NCBI GenBank assembly: GCA_918807975.1
Contig: OU964925.1
Coordinates: forward strand, 9,338,798 to 9,402,797
Direction of reading: 5' to 3'
Origin: Aplidium turbinatum
Lineage: Eukaryota; Chordata; Ascidiacea; Aplousobranchia; Polyclinidae
DNA length: 64,000 nt
Positions 11,541 through 24,400 of this stretch are shown piece after piece. Both the position numbers and the translations under genes were made by a program. Each line of letters starts with the position of its first letter. The first letter of the stretch is position 1. The notes below the pieces were generated by a model. The model saw nothing but the letters and a program-made list of their open reading frames with translations, was not told the origin of the DNA and searched no databases.

Positions 11541-13163
11541 CAGTGATGGGCATTATCGGCGATAATTTACCGGCGATAAATTTTTATTGCTTATCGTTAT
11601 CGCTCAATTATTTTTTCAGTTATCGTTATCGCCAAAGGCAATATTTGATTATCGCCGATAAATTTTATTTCGGATCAACACACAAGTGGAAAGACCATGA
11701 AAAGTAATATTTTTACAAGCCACCTAGTTAGCCTAATGAAACTAAAGTTGAAACCAGTTCTTCTTCAGTGCCTGAAGTGTGTGTGCACAGGTCGTTGTCA
11801 GGGGAGGGGGCACGCCCCCCTGCAGCGACGGCCCTGACAGCACAATAATTTTTAGAGTTGCAAATTGCAATGAAATGCATGCAACAATTCTCTTGTTGTT
11901 TTGCTGCAATCGGCAATCGCGAGTGAATTTTCAATTAAAATGTAAGCGCGCAGGCGGGGCACAGCTTCTTAGAAGCGAAAGAAATTGGCAAGTGGTTTGT
12001 GAAAGTGTCGCAATATGAGGCCGCTTTCAAGTAGGCTAAGCATTGCAGCAGAAAGAGAACTCTGATTGCTGCATCGTGCATTTTACCGAGAAAAGATGCA
12101 AGAACAATACAGTAGGCCTATAGTTCCGTTCTCTCGCCAGAGCGAAAAAGTAGGTAGGGGGGGGGCACTTGCCCAAAGTGAGAGAGCACCAAAATGTTGA
12201 CCTAATCTGTAGCGCACCCACCATGGGACAAGGGGGCTCAAACCCGCCACCAAAAATGAAGTTTTTGTATGTTCCCCATTTATACTTTTGCTTACAGGTT
12301 AGATATGAATAAGACTCAACAATACAACAGGGCTGAGCATTATAACAATATATTTTACATATTTACGAATATAGTTTTAACAGTCCAACGTTTTCGGCTT
12401 AACTTAAGCCCTCATGAGGAACCTGAAAATATTTATAAAAATGCAATGAGTTTCAATTTCTTGAAGGTAAAATTACATTAGGAAAAGGCAACTACATAAA
12501 TAACTACAAAAAAATTTGCACCACAGGGAACGTGATACGGTACATCAAGTAAATGTTGAGGAGAATAGACGCACCTCCACTATCAGAGGATCGGAAGCTC
12601 AGGGAGTTTATCAGAGTTTTTGGCATTGAAAATACGATTATTGCTGACTTTGCTGTAGACAGCCTTTTAAGCAGAAAGCAAAATACAAAGTTTGGAATTT
12701 TTTATGGTATTTTTATTTGATTTAATTACTTTGCCTACTGCACGTAAGCGGCAGTGTAACTCAATTGATAAAAGCATCCAACTGCCACTGGTATCTGAAG
12801 GTATAATTATATGCACGGCAGTTATCTCAATGGTTTGATTCTGAATCAAGAGGTTGAAGATTCGATACCCACTGCTGCTGTTGCGATTCTATTCATGCAT
12901 AACTTACAGAAAGTTTTGTTCCTTTACAGTATATTATGTTCGATTTTTCGTCATGTTGATGAAAACAGTTCGTGCTGCATGGGATGGGGCAGCGCTAATC
13001 AAGAAAAAAAAATTATCGTTATCGGACATTATCGGCGATAATTTTATCGTTTATCGTTATCGCTTAACTTTTTTTTGATTTATCGTTTATCGCTTTAGGA
13101 ATTTTTCGTTTATCGATTATCGTTATCGCTTAACTGAAAAATGAGTTATCGCGCCCAACACTG
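11541..13163. mobile_element. Non-coding hAT element with TTATCG sub-terminal repeats
   Basis: The left tip is CAGTGATGGGCATTATCGG. The right tip, read inverted, is CAGTGTTGGGCGCGATAAC. The flanks are CCTGCAGC (11533-11540) and CGTGCAGC (13164-13171), a 7/8 match to an 8-bp target duplication. Both ends hold many copies of TTATCGTTATCGC, the likely transposase-binding arrays. The interior shows no transposase and contains a tRNA-like SINE head near 12745-12880. It is nested in the hAT end at 11460. Confidence 0.8.
12745..12880 (+). repeat. tRNA-like SINE heads (two in tandem)
   Basis: The first unit has GTGTAACTCAATTGATAAAAG, a box-A-like stretch. The second has TATCTCAATGGTTTGATTCT and then AGATTCGATACCCACTGC, giving box A and box B at tRNA spacing. 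The acceptor pairing is poor, so this is a SINE relic and not a functional tRNA. Confidence 0.45.
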
Positions 13164-13845
13164 CGTGCAGCCAATAAGGCCCGCTAATTTTCAAACCTCA
13201 ATATTTTTTAAATACGGTACCTACTGCATAGTTTTGAACGAAACTTGGAATACGGATACTTTGGATCTATCTAAACAACATATTTGTGAAACAAGTTTCA
13301 AGTAAAAGGAGTTGTGAAATAATAAAAAAATAAAAAAAATCTCAAGCGGGCCTTATTAGATTCATGTATTGTGAATAAGGCCCGGTTTGAATTTGCACCA
13401 AAAGTGATAGAAAAGGTGTGATTTTCAAAAAACAACACTACAAAACAACTTCTAATCGACAACACTGGCACAGAACTAATAAGTAAATACACAGAGACAA
13501 CTAAACTAATGATAAGCTTAGGCCTATTCACTAGCATGTCGGCTACATTTCTTCACGGGTAGAATTCAAAAGCCTGCTGGGTAGGCTACTAGTAGGCTTA
13601 ATCTTATGATTTTTTTTTTGATTTTTTTCTCTGTCCTACCAATGCAGTTATAAATCATTTGGGCAAAAATGCATCAATTTTTACTATGAGTTTGTAGCGC
13701 TCGAGAGCTTTCTCTCTGACGTAACTCGCTTCGCTGGCGTCGAGTCGGATTCTGGAATATTCTCTTCATTTAACAAATACCGCGAGCTGCTGCTCTCGAA
13801 ATTTAATCTAGCAATCAATTTTGTATTAAGCCTAAACCGTAGGTC

Positions 13846-14277
13846 CAGTAGCGTAGCCAGGAATTTTAAAAAGGGGGGGTTTTGACGACCCAGTGGCGGG
13901 GGATGTGGGGGCCTCCCCCAGAAAATTTTGAAAAATTACTTTGAATTTGGTGCATTCTGAGAGCATTTTCAACAAAAATGTGGGTATGAACATTCCTGTA
14001 AAATGGTGCTGTCCGGTGGCATAGCAAAAGGATAAGATCATATTTTCTTCGGCATTTTTCGGAAATAAAGTTAAGTCTCTATGTTTTTTTTTTTGCTAAT
14101 TACTGGCTGAGATGTTTTGGTATTGACAAAACTCGCTCTTTTAATGCAGTTTTTTAAAGAATTAGGCAATTTTTTTTTTCGACTGAAAGCATCATTCTCA
14201 ATATCGTGACGTCACACGCGTGCCAAAGGGGGGGGTTGTAACCCCTAAACCCCCCCCCCCCCTTGGCTACGTCACTG
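13846..14277. mobile_element. hAT MITE, 432 bp
   Basis: The left tip is CAGTAGCGTAGCCAGG, followed by a G run. The right tip inverted is CAGTGACGTAGCCAAGG, with a C run on the + strand. The flanks CGTAGGTC (13838-13845) and CGTAGGCC (14278-14285) match at 7 of 8 positions. No coding frame. The G-rich sub-terminal blocks (AAAAGGGGGGG and CCCCCCCCTTGG) resemble those of the hAT at 60379-62007. Confidence 0.8.
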
Positions 14278-14840
14278 CGTAGGCCTATTCTTACTGTACT
14301 TCATCGACACGCAGATCTACCGTTGTGCTGCGTTATATGGTCGCGTGTAGAACTTGCAATGCTTGTGGCTGCGCCTTTCCAATCAAAACCAGAGCTCTTT
14401 TTAAGAAACTTAAACCATGATTCCCAACGCAAATGCAGTTCTAAAATTCCGAAGTAAAGTGTGCACACTCGAATGGCAAATTCTATTCTTTGAGAATTAA
14501 GTTAAATAATGTAGAACGACAGTAGGTGCTGAACTAAGTTTTGATGGTGGAGTTATTAGTCGTTCGGGTGCTTTCATTTTGGTGCTATTGGATTCTGTTC
14601 TTCGAAAGTTAAAGGTTGAGTCAATAAACAACGCAGCTGTGAAGGATTCTACTTGTCATCAAGCGCTACCTAGTGAAGTTCAGTCGATAAACATTAAACA
14701 AGGCGGTAGTGAAGACGACTTCGTTTCCCGGTCATTCCTCGCCAATTATGCCCAGGAATGTCGCCGTCTCACTGACGGCTGTATGAGCATTGAGCACGCA
14801 TGCTGACTAGCAGCGTCTGCTACAAGTTTTCAAAATTTGA

Positions 14841-15270
14841 AATGAAACCATTCTCAGAATTGTTAATTCATCTGATAGCCTATAAATTCAATATGGCAAT
14901 CCAAGATGGCCGCTAAACCATTAAAATAACATAGTAAATTGACCATAGCTAGGTCATCATATGACCAAAACATGTAGTTTTGGTGTCTATATCTAGGTTT
15001 TTATACCCTGTGAAGTCAATGAGACTATTCTCAGAATTGTTGAATTATCTGATAGCCTATAAATTCAATATGGCAAACCAAGATGGCTGCCAAACCATTA
15101 AAATAACAGTAAATTGACCATAACTAGGTTATCATATGACCAAAACGTGTAGTTTTGGTGTCTATATCTAGGTTTTTATACCTTGTGAAGTCAATGAGAC
15201 CATTCTCAGAATTGTTAAATTATCTGATAGCCTATAAATTTAATACTGCAATCCAAGATGGCTGCCAAAA
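14841..15270. repeat. Tandem repeat, ~176-bp unit, about 2.5 copies
   Basis: The phrase TTCTCAGAATTGTT recurs at 14851, 15028 and 15203 (spacings 177 and 175). Each unit also carries CTGATAGCCTATAAATT, CCAAGATGGC and GTAGTTTTGGTGTCTATATC. The units differ by a few bases each. No reading frame runs through it. Confidence 0.9.
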
Positions 15271-15431
15271 CAATTAAAAATGTACAATAACAATGTATTG
15301 TTTATTAATAAACCCGGTAAATTTCTATATATATTTGGGTTAATTGAGAGCAGGTATAAAGAGCTCATACGATGTGGTCATGTAAACTCTTGACATAATC
15401 AGCGTAAAGAAAGCAAATGGATGAAGTATTA

Positions 15432-16720
15432 CTATTGCTCATCGCTGTCACTCTCGATGTCATCGTCTGTAATTATGTGATTGCTGTATGGACACATGAA
15501 CCAGTTTGGCATGGTCCACATCCAGCATGGTATGGTATCTCCGGCAACTAAAGTGAGGTGAACACGATTCGCAAATGCAGTGATCATTTTCAGTAGGTTG
15601 TCCGGGGCAGCTTTCATGTCCGTCATGATTGGAACCATCTGATTATTGTCTACTTTTCATCCCCAGTCTAGAGCATCCATACCATCGTCAGTAGCCTATC
15701 CATCCTGACCATAATCTGGTAGTAAACTCTGAGGCAGTGGAATTTGGTAAAGGATGATGTAGGTGGCAAACGTTCAGGGTGAACAAAGGATTTTGCTGTT
15801 TTAATTTTCTTGACCAATGTATTGTATTGCTGTGTTTCTAGGTTACTACTGCCATCGTTGCCAAACATAACGGTCATAGCTTTGTTTCCAAGATCCTTAA
15901 TGATGTGGTCTGTCTGATTTGGGAGAATAAAGCAATTTGCACATTCTTTGATTATATTGGTTGACTTTTCACTAGTTTCTTGAAAGCGTCTTCTTCCCGA
16001 TACCAAATATCCTTGACGTTGAATCACAACCGGTGAATGAAGAGGAGCTGCAAGCATAATTATGTCTGGTCCGATGATTGCTTTAAGTTTGTTGATGTCG
16101 TGTATCTTGGTTGCGTAAGCCTTTTCGAAGCGGAAGTAGAGGTCTTTAATGTCTGGGTCAGTGTCAGCATAGCGTAGTATCAATATTAAAAGGTCCGTGT
16201 CTTCACCAATTAAAGTCGTACTATGTCGATGAGGGCTGTCCATCTGCCGTCTTGACGATGTTAACATCTGCATCACCTGGAGCGTTCATCACATTGCAGC
16301 TTCTATTCCTTAGTTGAGCAGAAATTAATCCTTCCTTGTTGGAAGCTCGAGGCAAAAACTGCTCCTTCTTTCCAATGGACTGGGTGTCTACAGTAAAGTG
16401 AACAACCGGGTGGACGTTCATGCCGCGTCTTTGATGGGTATTGTCTTTGATAGACGGACCACCATATCAATCAAAGACCACCGTTGCTAAGCGATAATGA
16501 CGAATGGTAAAATCTGCATACGACTGTGCAATAGACCTATAACTGTCCCCAGTTTCCATGGCACTCGATGCAACAAGAACCCTCCATCAAGGACGTAGTG
16601 ATCGGTTTTCGAGGCAGATTCTTTCACTACTTCATAATCGGCTGACATCACATTTCTGGCATGTTCTGTGATGGCAGTAGCTATTTGAGGCTTATCTTCT
16701 GCAAGAAACAGGGTCTGGAT
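15432..16720 (-). pseudogene. Pseudogene of a repetitive 'GEDTDLL' family protein
   Basis: Minus-strand frames give, in order, MSADYEVVKESASKTDHYVL and LDGGFLLHRVPWK (16720-16500), HPVVHFTVDTQSIGKKEQFL and GDADVNIVKTA (16421-16221), IGEDTDLLILILRYAD and ERLPPTSSFTKFHCLRVYYQ (16276-15668), and an acidic tail. This order matches an uncharacterised family found in many copies in cnidarian, mollusc and echinoderm genomes. I see about three frame changes or stops, so it is broken. The two Asp-rich motifs (GDAD, EDTDLL) look like the acidic sites of a FEN/PIN-type nuclease fold, but that is inference. The missing part between EDTDLL and the 'PNQT' block is short. A relative faces it at 16726. Confidence 0.65.
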
Positions 16721-16725
16721 GTTAC

Positions 16726-17766
16726 GTGGCTGTCACAAGTAATACTCGTCTTCCTCTCAACTGGTCTGAGTTTTTGGGAAATGACAGCAACAAAACTGCG
16801 TTATATCAACTGGTTCAACAAGCTGTGATAACTTCAGTCGATCCAAACTTGTTTACGATTGTTGTAACATCGTTAGATACAGCTCTTAACAATCAAACAT
16901 TGGACCTGTCTGAGGTTTCCCCATGTGATCACGAAAAGGCAGACACCCGTATTTTTCTCCATGTGAAACATGGAAAATCCGATGCCATAGTCAAAACAGT
17001 AGATACTGATGTGGTAATTATTGCAATTTCGTGTTTTGACAAGTTAGAAATCTGTAAACTAGGGGTTGAATTTGGAGTTGGAGAAAAAACTCGCTTCATT
17101 CCAATCCATGATATTGTTTCATCTTCACCTCAATCTCCGATGATTTGCGCTTCTTTACCTTTGTTTTATGCTATCACAATCTGTGATACTGTTTCGTCTT
17201 TGGAAAAAAAGGCTTGGGATTGTTGGATGCTTAATCTTACCGTAATGTGTGGCTTATTTAACTCTCTGAATTTCTCAAGCTCACCTAGTTCTATAAGTGA
17301 CGTACAAAAGTATGTCATAGCTCTTTATGGCAATGGTCCTACTATCACGGATGTAGACGAATGGCGTTATATGATGTTTACCAATGGTTGCACTATTGAA
17401 AAGCTGCCACCAACGTCAACTGCTCTGATGCAACATACACGCAGAGCGATACATCAAGCTGAAATACGGAAATCAAGCCTCGTAAATGTTCAGCAACTAC
17501 CTTCTCCTTTAGCTTGGGGTTGGAAACATAATGATGCAAATCAGCTTGTTCCGTTTTGTCAGTCTACTTGTGGCTCTCGATGTTCCTGTAAGAAAAAATC
17601 CATAAAATGCACAAGTCTTTGTTCATGCGAGTACGAAACATGCAATTCGATCACAAAATATCCAATCCTTTCTGATGTTTCATCTTCAATCCACATTGAC
17701 GTTTCATCTCCAATCCACACTGATCATTCAAGAAATGCTTTTGACTTTCTAAACTCTATCTTGTAA
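16726..17766 (+). CDS. 'DHEKADTR/DTDV' family protein, probably transposon-derived
   Basis: An open frame of 346 codons. Key blocks are DHEKADTRIFLHVKHGKSDA (about residues 67-86), KTVDTDVVIIAISCFDKLEI, a shortened 'LPLFYAITICDTVSS' (family: HAFTGCDTVS), LPPTSTALMQHTRRAIHQAE, LPSPLAWGWK, and a C-terminal Cys-rich zinc-binding tail CGSRCSCKKKSIKCTSLCSC. This is a high-copy family in corals and sea urchins of unknown function. The acidic DTDV site is shared with the minus-strand relative ending 6 bp away at 16720. The first Met is simply the first in frame; the N-terminal third of the family protein is missing, so it may be 5'-truncated. Whether it is expressed is unknown. Confidence 0.65.
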   Translation: MAVTSNTRLPLNWSEFLGNDSNKTALYQLVQQAVITSVDPNLFTIVVTSLDTALNNQTLDLSEVSPCDHEKADTRIFLHVKHGKSDAIVKTVDTDVVIIAISCFDKLEICKLGVEFGVGEKTRFIPIHDIVSSSPQSPMICASLPLFYAITICDTVSSLEKKAWDCWMLNLTVMCGLFNSLNFSSSPSSISDVQKYVIALYGNGPTITDVDEWRYMMFTNGCTIEKLPPTSTALMQHTRRAIHQAEIRKSSLVNVQQLPSPLAWGWKHNDANQLVPFCQSTCGSRCSCKKKSIKCTSLCSCEYETCNSITKYPILSDVSSSIHIDVSSPIHTDHSRNAFDFLNSIL

Positions 17767-20166
17767 CTTGAAAAAACTTGTCGTACACGAATTTTTTTAA
17801 CATCAAATTACGTATGGTAGGAATTTAACATCGAAAACCGCTAGTTTTTTCATGTTGAATTAACAGTGTTAAGACTCTGACATTGCATCATCTGGGGTCG
17901 TGTATTAATTTGATTTGTAGATCATAATTAGGCCTACATATTATTTTAAAGTGGCATGACCAAAAGGGAAATTCACCCCTGGGAGCTGCTCTTCTGGTTA
18001 TTCCCTTGATGACGTCGTTATTGCGTCATACTGTACTGGAATTATTGTTATTGCTTGCAATTGTAAAATTTTAAGCATTTGCAAAACTTATAATGAGAGT
18101 ATTTGATCGCTTTTTTCGGAATAAACTTACCTTTGGTTCCTGAATTTGAAGTTGTCTAGTTTTAATAATGTAATGATGACGTCATAAAAGATGTAATCAT
18201 GACGAAACTACTTTTAGGAATTGTGAAATGGTTTTAGTAACCGGTATTCCAACTAAAACCAACAGCAAACGACCAAAATAGGTTAAAAAAGCAAAAAAAT
18301 ATATGTGATGACGTCACAATGACGTCATCAATCAAATTATTTTGTGTTTATTTTGTCTCACTTATTTGTATATGCTTTTTAAGTTAAAATATACAAAAAT
18401 CAAATATGTAATTGCACAAAAATGACGTAAAAAGAGCTGAAACGTGATTTCTGGGGAAATCCCCGATTTGGGGGTGATCACGTGACCCAAAAAGTTGCGG
18501 CACCCACTAAAATCAAAGTTGGGTTGATCAACTGCAAAAATATGCAAAAAAACAACGTGTAACACGTTTAGCCTAAAGATTCCCCTAAGGGCCTGAACTA
18601 CTAAACAACAAACAAGAACAAGAAGCAGCTGAAGTAATAGTTGTGAAACTATTACTTACCGGTAAAACTGTACACGAAGAAAGTAGCATCAGCAACCTTT
18701 TGAAATTTTTGCTTATTTTCACCTGAGTCAAGGACATTACTCAGTGAGTGAAAGGCTTGTGCAAAAAATTGTATTCAATTTTCAAACCAAAAACGAGATT
18801 TCTTGAATCCTGTCTAAGGTGGATCTTTTCTTCCAGTTAATTTGCAGGTAGGTACCAACTACCATAAAGTATTGGACCATGATTAGCACAAGTTTCAAGT
18901 TTAGCTTGTGTAGCTTAATTTAAAGCTTCTCCACAAATAACAGACTGTACCAATTTGGATCGTTGGTTCCACTGCCTTAATTTGAGTGATCCACAAATAG
19001 GTTTGTAAGCCTAAAATGCACCTTTACATATAAATGGTCAGATACATTAAAGATTAGAGTCTGAAAACCCCTGAAAATGTCTTCCAGTTCCTGACTATGC
19101 AATGGATGGATGGATTGTTGGCTGAGTGACCAGTGAGAACGTCTGTGTGACGTTAGAAGGAATGTCGATTTGATACTGCTCTGGAGAACGCAGCTGTGTC
19201 TTGGCAAAGACACTTATTAGCAAGCCAAAAATAGGGGAAGCAGGCGAGCAGCTAACTTAAAGATTATGTGTCACTTTGCTGCTTCGTGTTGTCTCTGTAC
19301 CGTATGTTATCGCAATAGGCACAAAACCATAAAGGCTTGCAGGCCTTAAAACTCGTGTTTTTTTCCGGCAGCCATCGTGGCCTACCGAGAGCTCCTTCTT
19401 GGCGGCCAAATCTGTGCGCTTGGAGACCAAAATACAATAACGATAGCACAAGGAAATAGCATTAAACTTGCAACAATGTTAAAATGATCACTTAGCGTTG
19501 TTGAAGTCTGGGCGACGTCCTGCAATAGAATCGTTGTACCATGCATTAAATGCTTTATCGGGATTGTAATCCGGTATTGCGGGACCATCTAACGACCCCA
19601 AATTGTTTTAACTGCTTGCAGCTCAGTAAATTGTTTCAACTGCATACCGCCTTTCATAAAACCTGACCATTTATTCCGTTATGATGTCACCATTGAGGGT
19701 GTGAAGTCACTAACCCACAGCGTTCTCAACTATGAAGACACGTGTTTTACCCACGGATGTCAACTAACCTAGTTCTCCTTTTTAACAACGATTCAATGTC
19801 CGACAACATTGAATCGATATAAAAACGACAATATTGCCAGCCGATGTAAATTAGTACTTCGGATTAACACTTCGTTAAAATAAACACCGGGAATTGCAAA
19901 CAAGACGTACAGCGCTGGTGATCGCAACTGGATATATTCAATACAACAGTAGTGACTATGATGCGCTGACCTAATTCTGCGTCACTCTTTGATACTACAT
20001 ATTTTTGACATTTAATCCACGATCATTCTATTGCAAAATTAAATAATTGACTAGAAGAAACCGGCGGCCAAACTTGGCCGACGGAGGAAGTAGCACAGGC
20101 GGTCATTCAAGCACTACTTAGCGACCATAGCTGCGATGGCCGCCGGCTGCTTTAAGACTTTGGCTT
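17767..20166. other. Gene-poor stretch between transposon genes and an inverted-repeat element
   Basis: No exon could be recognised. The stretch 18000-18340 has several TGACGTCA-like sites (18009, 18178, 18307), probably part of an old repeat. One hairpin-family copy lies at 19776-19842. Confidence 0.4.
19776..19842. repeat. Palindromic MITE copy, decayed
   Basis: ACGATTCAATGTCCGACAAC and ATTGAATCGATATAAAAACG pair across a mutated centre. The outer arms are poorly kept (GCCAGCCGATG at the right). Confidence 0.55.
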
Positions 20167-20718
20167 GTAGGTTTTAAGTCACCTGTAATTTCACATTTTC
20201 TCTTTCTTTTTTTTTCTTAAATGTTACATCTCTTGCTTGACGTTGCCGACCCTTGAAATGCAATCTCTCGTTGTTGTTTTCATAAGTTTATGCCACTCTT
20301 CTATTCATTCATCATCATCATCATAATCCATCGTCGGTTTGTTCCCCACTAGTGGGGGTGGCCGATTGTTTCCGCGCAGCAATTGTTTTAATCCCTTTTC
20401 TCCATTTCACCCTGTCCCTTGCATCTTCCTCCTTCAGTCCGACTTTTTTAATTCATCCTTCACTTGTTGTTTCATTACAATTTCAAAGTGAAAGTTGATA
20501 AAAGTTGTCACCACTGTGAATAGATTTCAAGGCAAGCACCATTTAAACTGACCACACTATAGTCTGACCACACTATACTTAAGTCTATGCGAAATTATGC
20601 AAGAGGTACGTCCAGGCGGCCAGCAACGCCTCTCATAATGTTTTTTTTATATTTCTCATACAAAAAAGAAAAAGGAAGAAAAAACTGAAATCGCTGGTGC
20701 CGGGTGGCTTAAAACCTA
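20167..20718. mobile_element. Inverted-repeat element, 552 bp, family unknown
   Basis: The left end GTAGGTTTTAAGTCACCTG is mirrored at the right by CGGGTGGCTTAAAACCTAC. The interior holds a CATCATCATCAT run and CCCCACTAGTGGGGGTGGCC. No reading frame and no clear target duplication. It may be a MITE, or two chance repeat ends. Confidence 0.45.
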
Positions 20719-21496
20719 CTAGCCACAAAACATGATTATTATTTTCTTTATGGATATTGATGGGTAGGCTACCTAGCCTGAATCTTAACATATATATATA
20801 TAGGTTAGGACAGTGCTATACTTTTAAAGTAGCCTACCTGTCTGATAATTGTATTCTAAGTAGCTATGTAGTCTATGTGTGTATTGGCAACCATTTTTTT
20901 CAAGGACCTCTGAAAATCGTATTTGTTAAACAACTACTCTTTGTTTCATTAGAAAGATATTTTCATACTTTTGAGCGTGTAATAATTTGGTAGTATTGTT
21001 GTGTGTTTTATTGAAATTACTATAGCATACTTTGTGATTGCTGTTTAACTAAAAAATGCACCCAAACACCTATCCTCGTTTAGAATGCTACATTATCTGC
21101 CATGTTGTGTGAGTGCACGTGAGCATCAAATTGATTGTAATGTATTTACTTTTGATGCCTTATTAAGAAAGAACATGGTTTTGTTTATCCAACACTGTAT
21201 TATCTCCGATTTTCCGGCTATAGTACCTGCTATGTGATATAATAATGTTTTTGATGAATTCTGACTGTTTTTACAGATCAGACTACGTACTTCAAACATT
21301 ATCAGCAGGTTCTTTACCTTGATCATTAATATTGGTCATTCTGTCTGGTTTGCTTGTTTTTGTCGTTTTGTGTGGTAGCTATGGACAAAGTTTTGTCTGC
21401 ATTAAAGTTGGAATAATAATAATAAAGCTGGGTCACCATTATTATCTTAGGTTTACAATACACATGTATTAGATTGATTAAAATTATCATAAAGAC
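20719..21496. promoter_or_regulatory. Upstream region of the AMPK beta gene
   Basis: About 780 bp between the inverted-repeat element and the ATG at 21497. It is AT-rich with no strong TATA or GC-box arrangement and no other gene. The transcription start cannot be placed from sequence alone. It must hold the 5' leader, and perhaps the promoter, unless a non-coding first exon lies further left. Confidence 0.3.
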
Positions 21497-24400
21497 ATGG
21501 GTAACACTGCCCCAAAAAGACCAGTCGATGAACATCAGAATACTGGTGATGCCACTCAAGGAAACACAATTATTGTTGGATCACCAATGGATGATTCTGG
21601 TTTTGTTTTTCCTGATCACAATGACTTATTATCAGTGAGTCGCTCTAACAAATATATATTATTATATATATGAAATATAGATATTGAATGCTTTCTTGTA
21701 TATTTTATATCTTGAACTGAAAATGAATGTAGAAGATAAAAATTGGTTTAGATTTGTAGTTTGAAAAGTCTAATTTTTAAGTTTAGCTATAGTGAGGAAA
21801 AGCAGTTACATACAACTAACAGGTTCTATCTTGATGACATGAACTCAAAAAAAGAAACAAAAGGTGTACAAACAATTCACAAGTCACAACTAGAAGTTTT
21901 TTTGGATTACGGAATGTTAAGACACCAAGAATTATCTACTAAGGAAACACTAAAGTTTCTACTCTGCATATTTTCGTGGCAACCTGCTTATTCTTGTAGT
22001 TCTACTGCTTGGGTTGAAGTTGGTATATGTGTGACTTGTGCGTGATAAGTTATGTGTACAACATGTACAAATTGTACATAAAAAACACATCACTTCAGAA
22101 AAACTGACTGGTACAGTTTCCAAAACACAGCATGCATTACAACTGTGTTATATATATTAAAGAAGAACTGTTTATAAATTGTTAAAAAAAATTAAATACC
22201 CTACCAGTACCGTACATGTTGCTTCATATTTCTTAAAGATATTTATTTAGGTACAAATGACAAAAGTTAATTTTTGAAGCACAACATCAAGTAATTTTTA
22301 TTCTTAAGGTTCATAGTGGTTCAGAATAAATCAATCACTGCTTTATTTTTTCTCTCAAAATATCACAACAATACACTGGTCCAGTATAGGCTACATAAAG
22401 AAATGAGGAAAAGAAGAAAGTGAAAGGTCTTACGTGGTTACTAAACCAGCTTCTACCTTGTCAGTATTTTACAGAAAATGTTATACACCAATGAAAATTA
22501 TATTGAAAGTATCAGAGAAAATAGAAAAATGTTGAATACAGTAATGTCACAATCGCAATGTTGTGGTAAATACACGCTTGTGTGGCTTGTAAGTCAATAT
22601 TTTAATGTTTTGAAGTATATGTGTACTTAAGTTAGGTAGATATAAACTCATATTTGTGTTGATGACAAACTGTCTAATTTTATAGAAAGAAAAAAATGTG
22701 ATGATATTGCTCAGCTAATTGATATTAGTTTAATAAATGATGTAAGAATTAACTTTACGATTAGTTTAATAAACAGAGTGATAATTTAAATGCAAATTAA
22801 TTAATTAAACTTGTTTTTTTTATAGGAAGAATTAGAAAATGCCCAAAGTCATACTGGAAATGAAAAAAAGAAAGTTCCTGCCGTTATTCGCTGGAAAGGA
22901 GGTGGTAAAGAGGTATATATAATCAAGCAATCATGAAAACTTCTATTCTGAAAGCAATATTTTAAAATTTTCTTGCTTTAGTTTTGGTATATAATTTTTA
23001 CACAATTTGAATCTGTCAGTTACCAAAAGTGAAACCCTCTTTTAACTTCTGCATCTATTTTTGTGGCATTATTCAAACACTGCAGATACTCAGACTTCAA
23101 AAATTCATTAAAAACTATTTAATCTTTTTTTATTATTACAAAGCAGGGTGCTCTGTCATTTCAAGCCTGCACTTAATCTTAGCTCTGTCAATATCATCTA
23201 CTGTATTCATTGAGCTTTGAAATCCCTAATGCAGTCTGCTTATCAGAAAAAACAGTTTGAGGTTACTTTATTTGAAGGAGTGTAAGCAACACACTCACCT
23301 GGTTTTGCTGTGCTTGAGAATCATTACGCCATTGAAGTGTCCCTTTATTGCAATGGTTCCCAATTGGAAGAGTGACTCTAAGTGACGATTTTTCAATTTT
23401 TTTTGTGGTTTAACTTGGTGCTTTATGAAGTCAATTCATCTTTATATTTAGTCAAACCCCACATAAATCGTTTAATTTCAGTTTGGGTACCATTGCATTG
23501 ATCAGGCTTGGGTCATTGTCGTTTGGTCTTGCCATTTTGTGGTTTACGGAGCCTTGTACAATACTTAGCCAGCGAAGTGAACCTTAATAAATTTGTCAGC
23601 CACACCAGTCACCAACTTTACTTGTATCTACGCAAGGTTTACATATCCGGTTCGTATGACAACTGGCACACGAAACTCCCTCTGAACCGAAGCCACGACA
23701 ACTTTGTGGCGATTGTCGATCTCCCAGCAGGCGAGCACGAGTATAAGTTTCTAGTTGACGGTGAATGGAAAGTTGACACCACCGAGGTGAGATTCAGGCA
23801 ACTTACTATGGTTTCAACAATCACTTTCTCAAATATCCTGTAGGCTATACAAACTATAAAATTTGTAGCTGATTTTTATTTTGTGTAATAACAGAATAAG
23901 CTAAAAGTGATCACAGATAATCGCGTAGTCAATTTCCCACCTTTTTTTATAATTTTAACCGAAATAAGCGATTACTCCAATCAGCATATCCGGTCATCTT
24001 ATACAGTACTTTGGATGAAGAAATCTTATGGGATAATGTTGTTTATGCGTTTAATTTATGTTATCTGTGCTGTGTATATAATTTCAGCCAACCAAAGAAA
24101 GTGAGCTGGGAACTTTAAACAATGTCTTAGAAGTGAAGATGTCGGACTTTGAAGTTTTCGAAGCGCTGGCTTGTGATTCCACTGGTGCTGTAATGAAAGG
24201 TAAATGAAGAAATGGAATATAATTCAATGGTATTGACACGATGCTGTTGGCAACCTTTTAACAGAAAGGCACCACTTATGTCTGTTGAGATATGTCCAGT
24301 TGTCAACGTAACTGTTTTCATGGAGAGAATTAATCTTAGTTTGTTTTTGTCAATTCTTCCATCATTACATTTAGTTAATATCGTGGCCATTTGAAATTAT

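Noticed and set aside
13171-13357. 187-bp inverted repeat AATAAGGCCCGCT / AGCGGGCCTTATT as a MITE
   Set aside because: The match is only about 13 bp and no target duplication is present.
14579-14806. 75-codon open frame MVLLDSVLRKLKVES
   Set aside because: No motif or homologous pattern is recognised and there is no neighbouring exon; chance is the simpler reading.
16221-16421. Separate small minus gene of 66 codons
   Set aside because: It is one piece of the GEDTDLL-family pseudogene, read in another frame from its neighbours.
18000-18340. Cluster of TGACGTCA sites as a cAMP-response enhancer
   Set aside because: The same word occurs inside transposon arms (8050, 10063) and there is no gene nearby, so it more likely marks repeat DNA.
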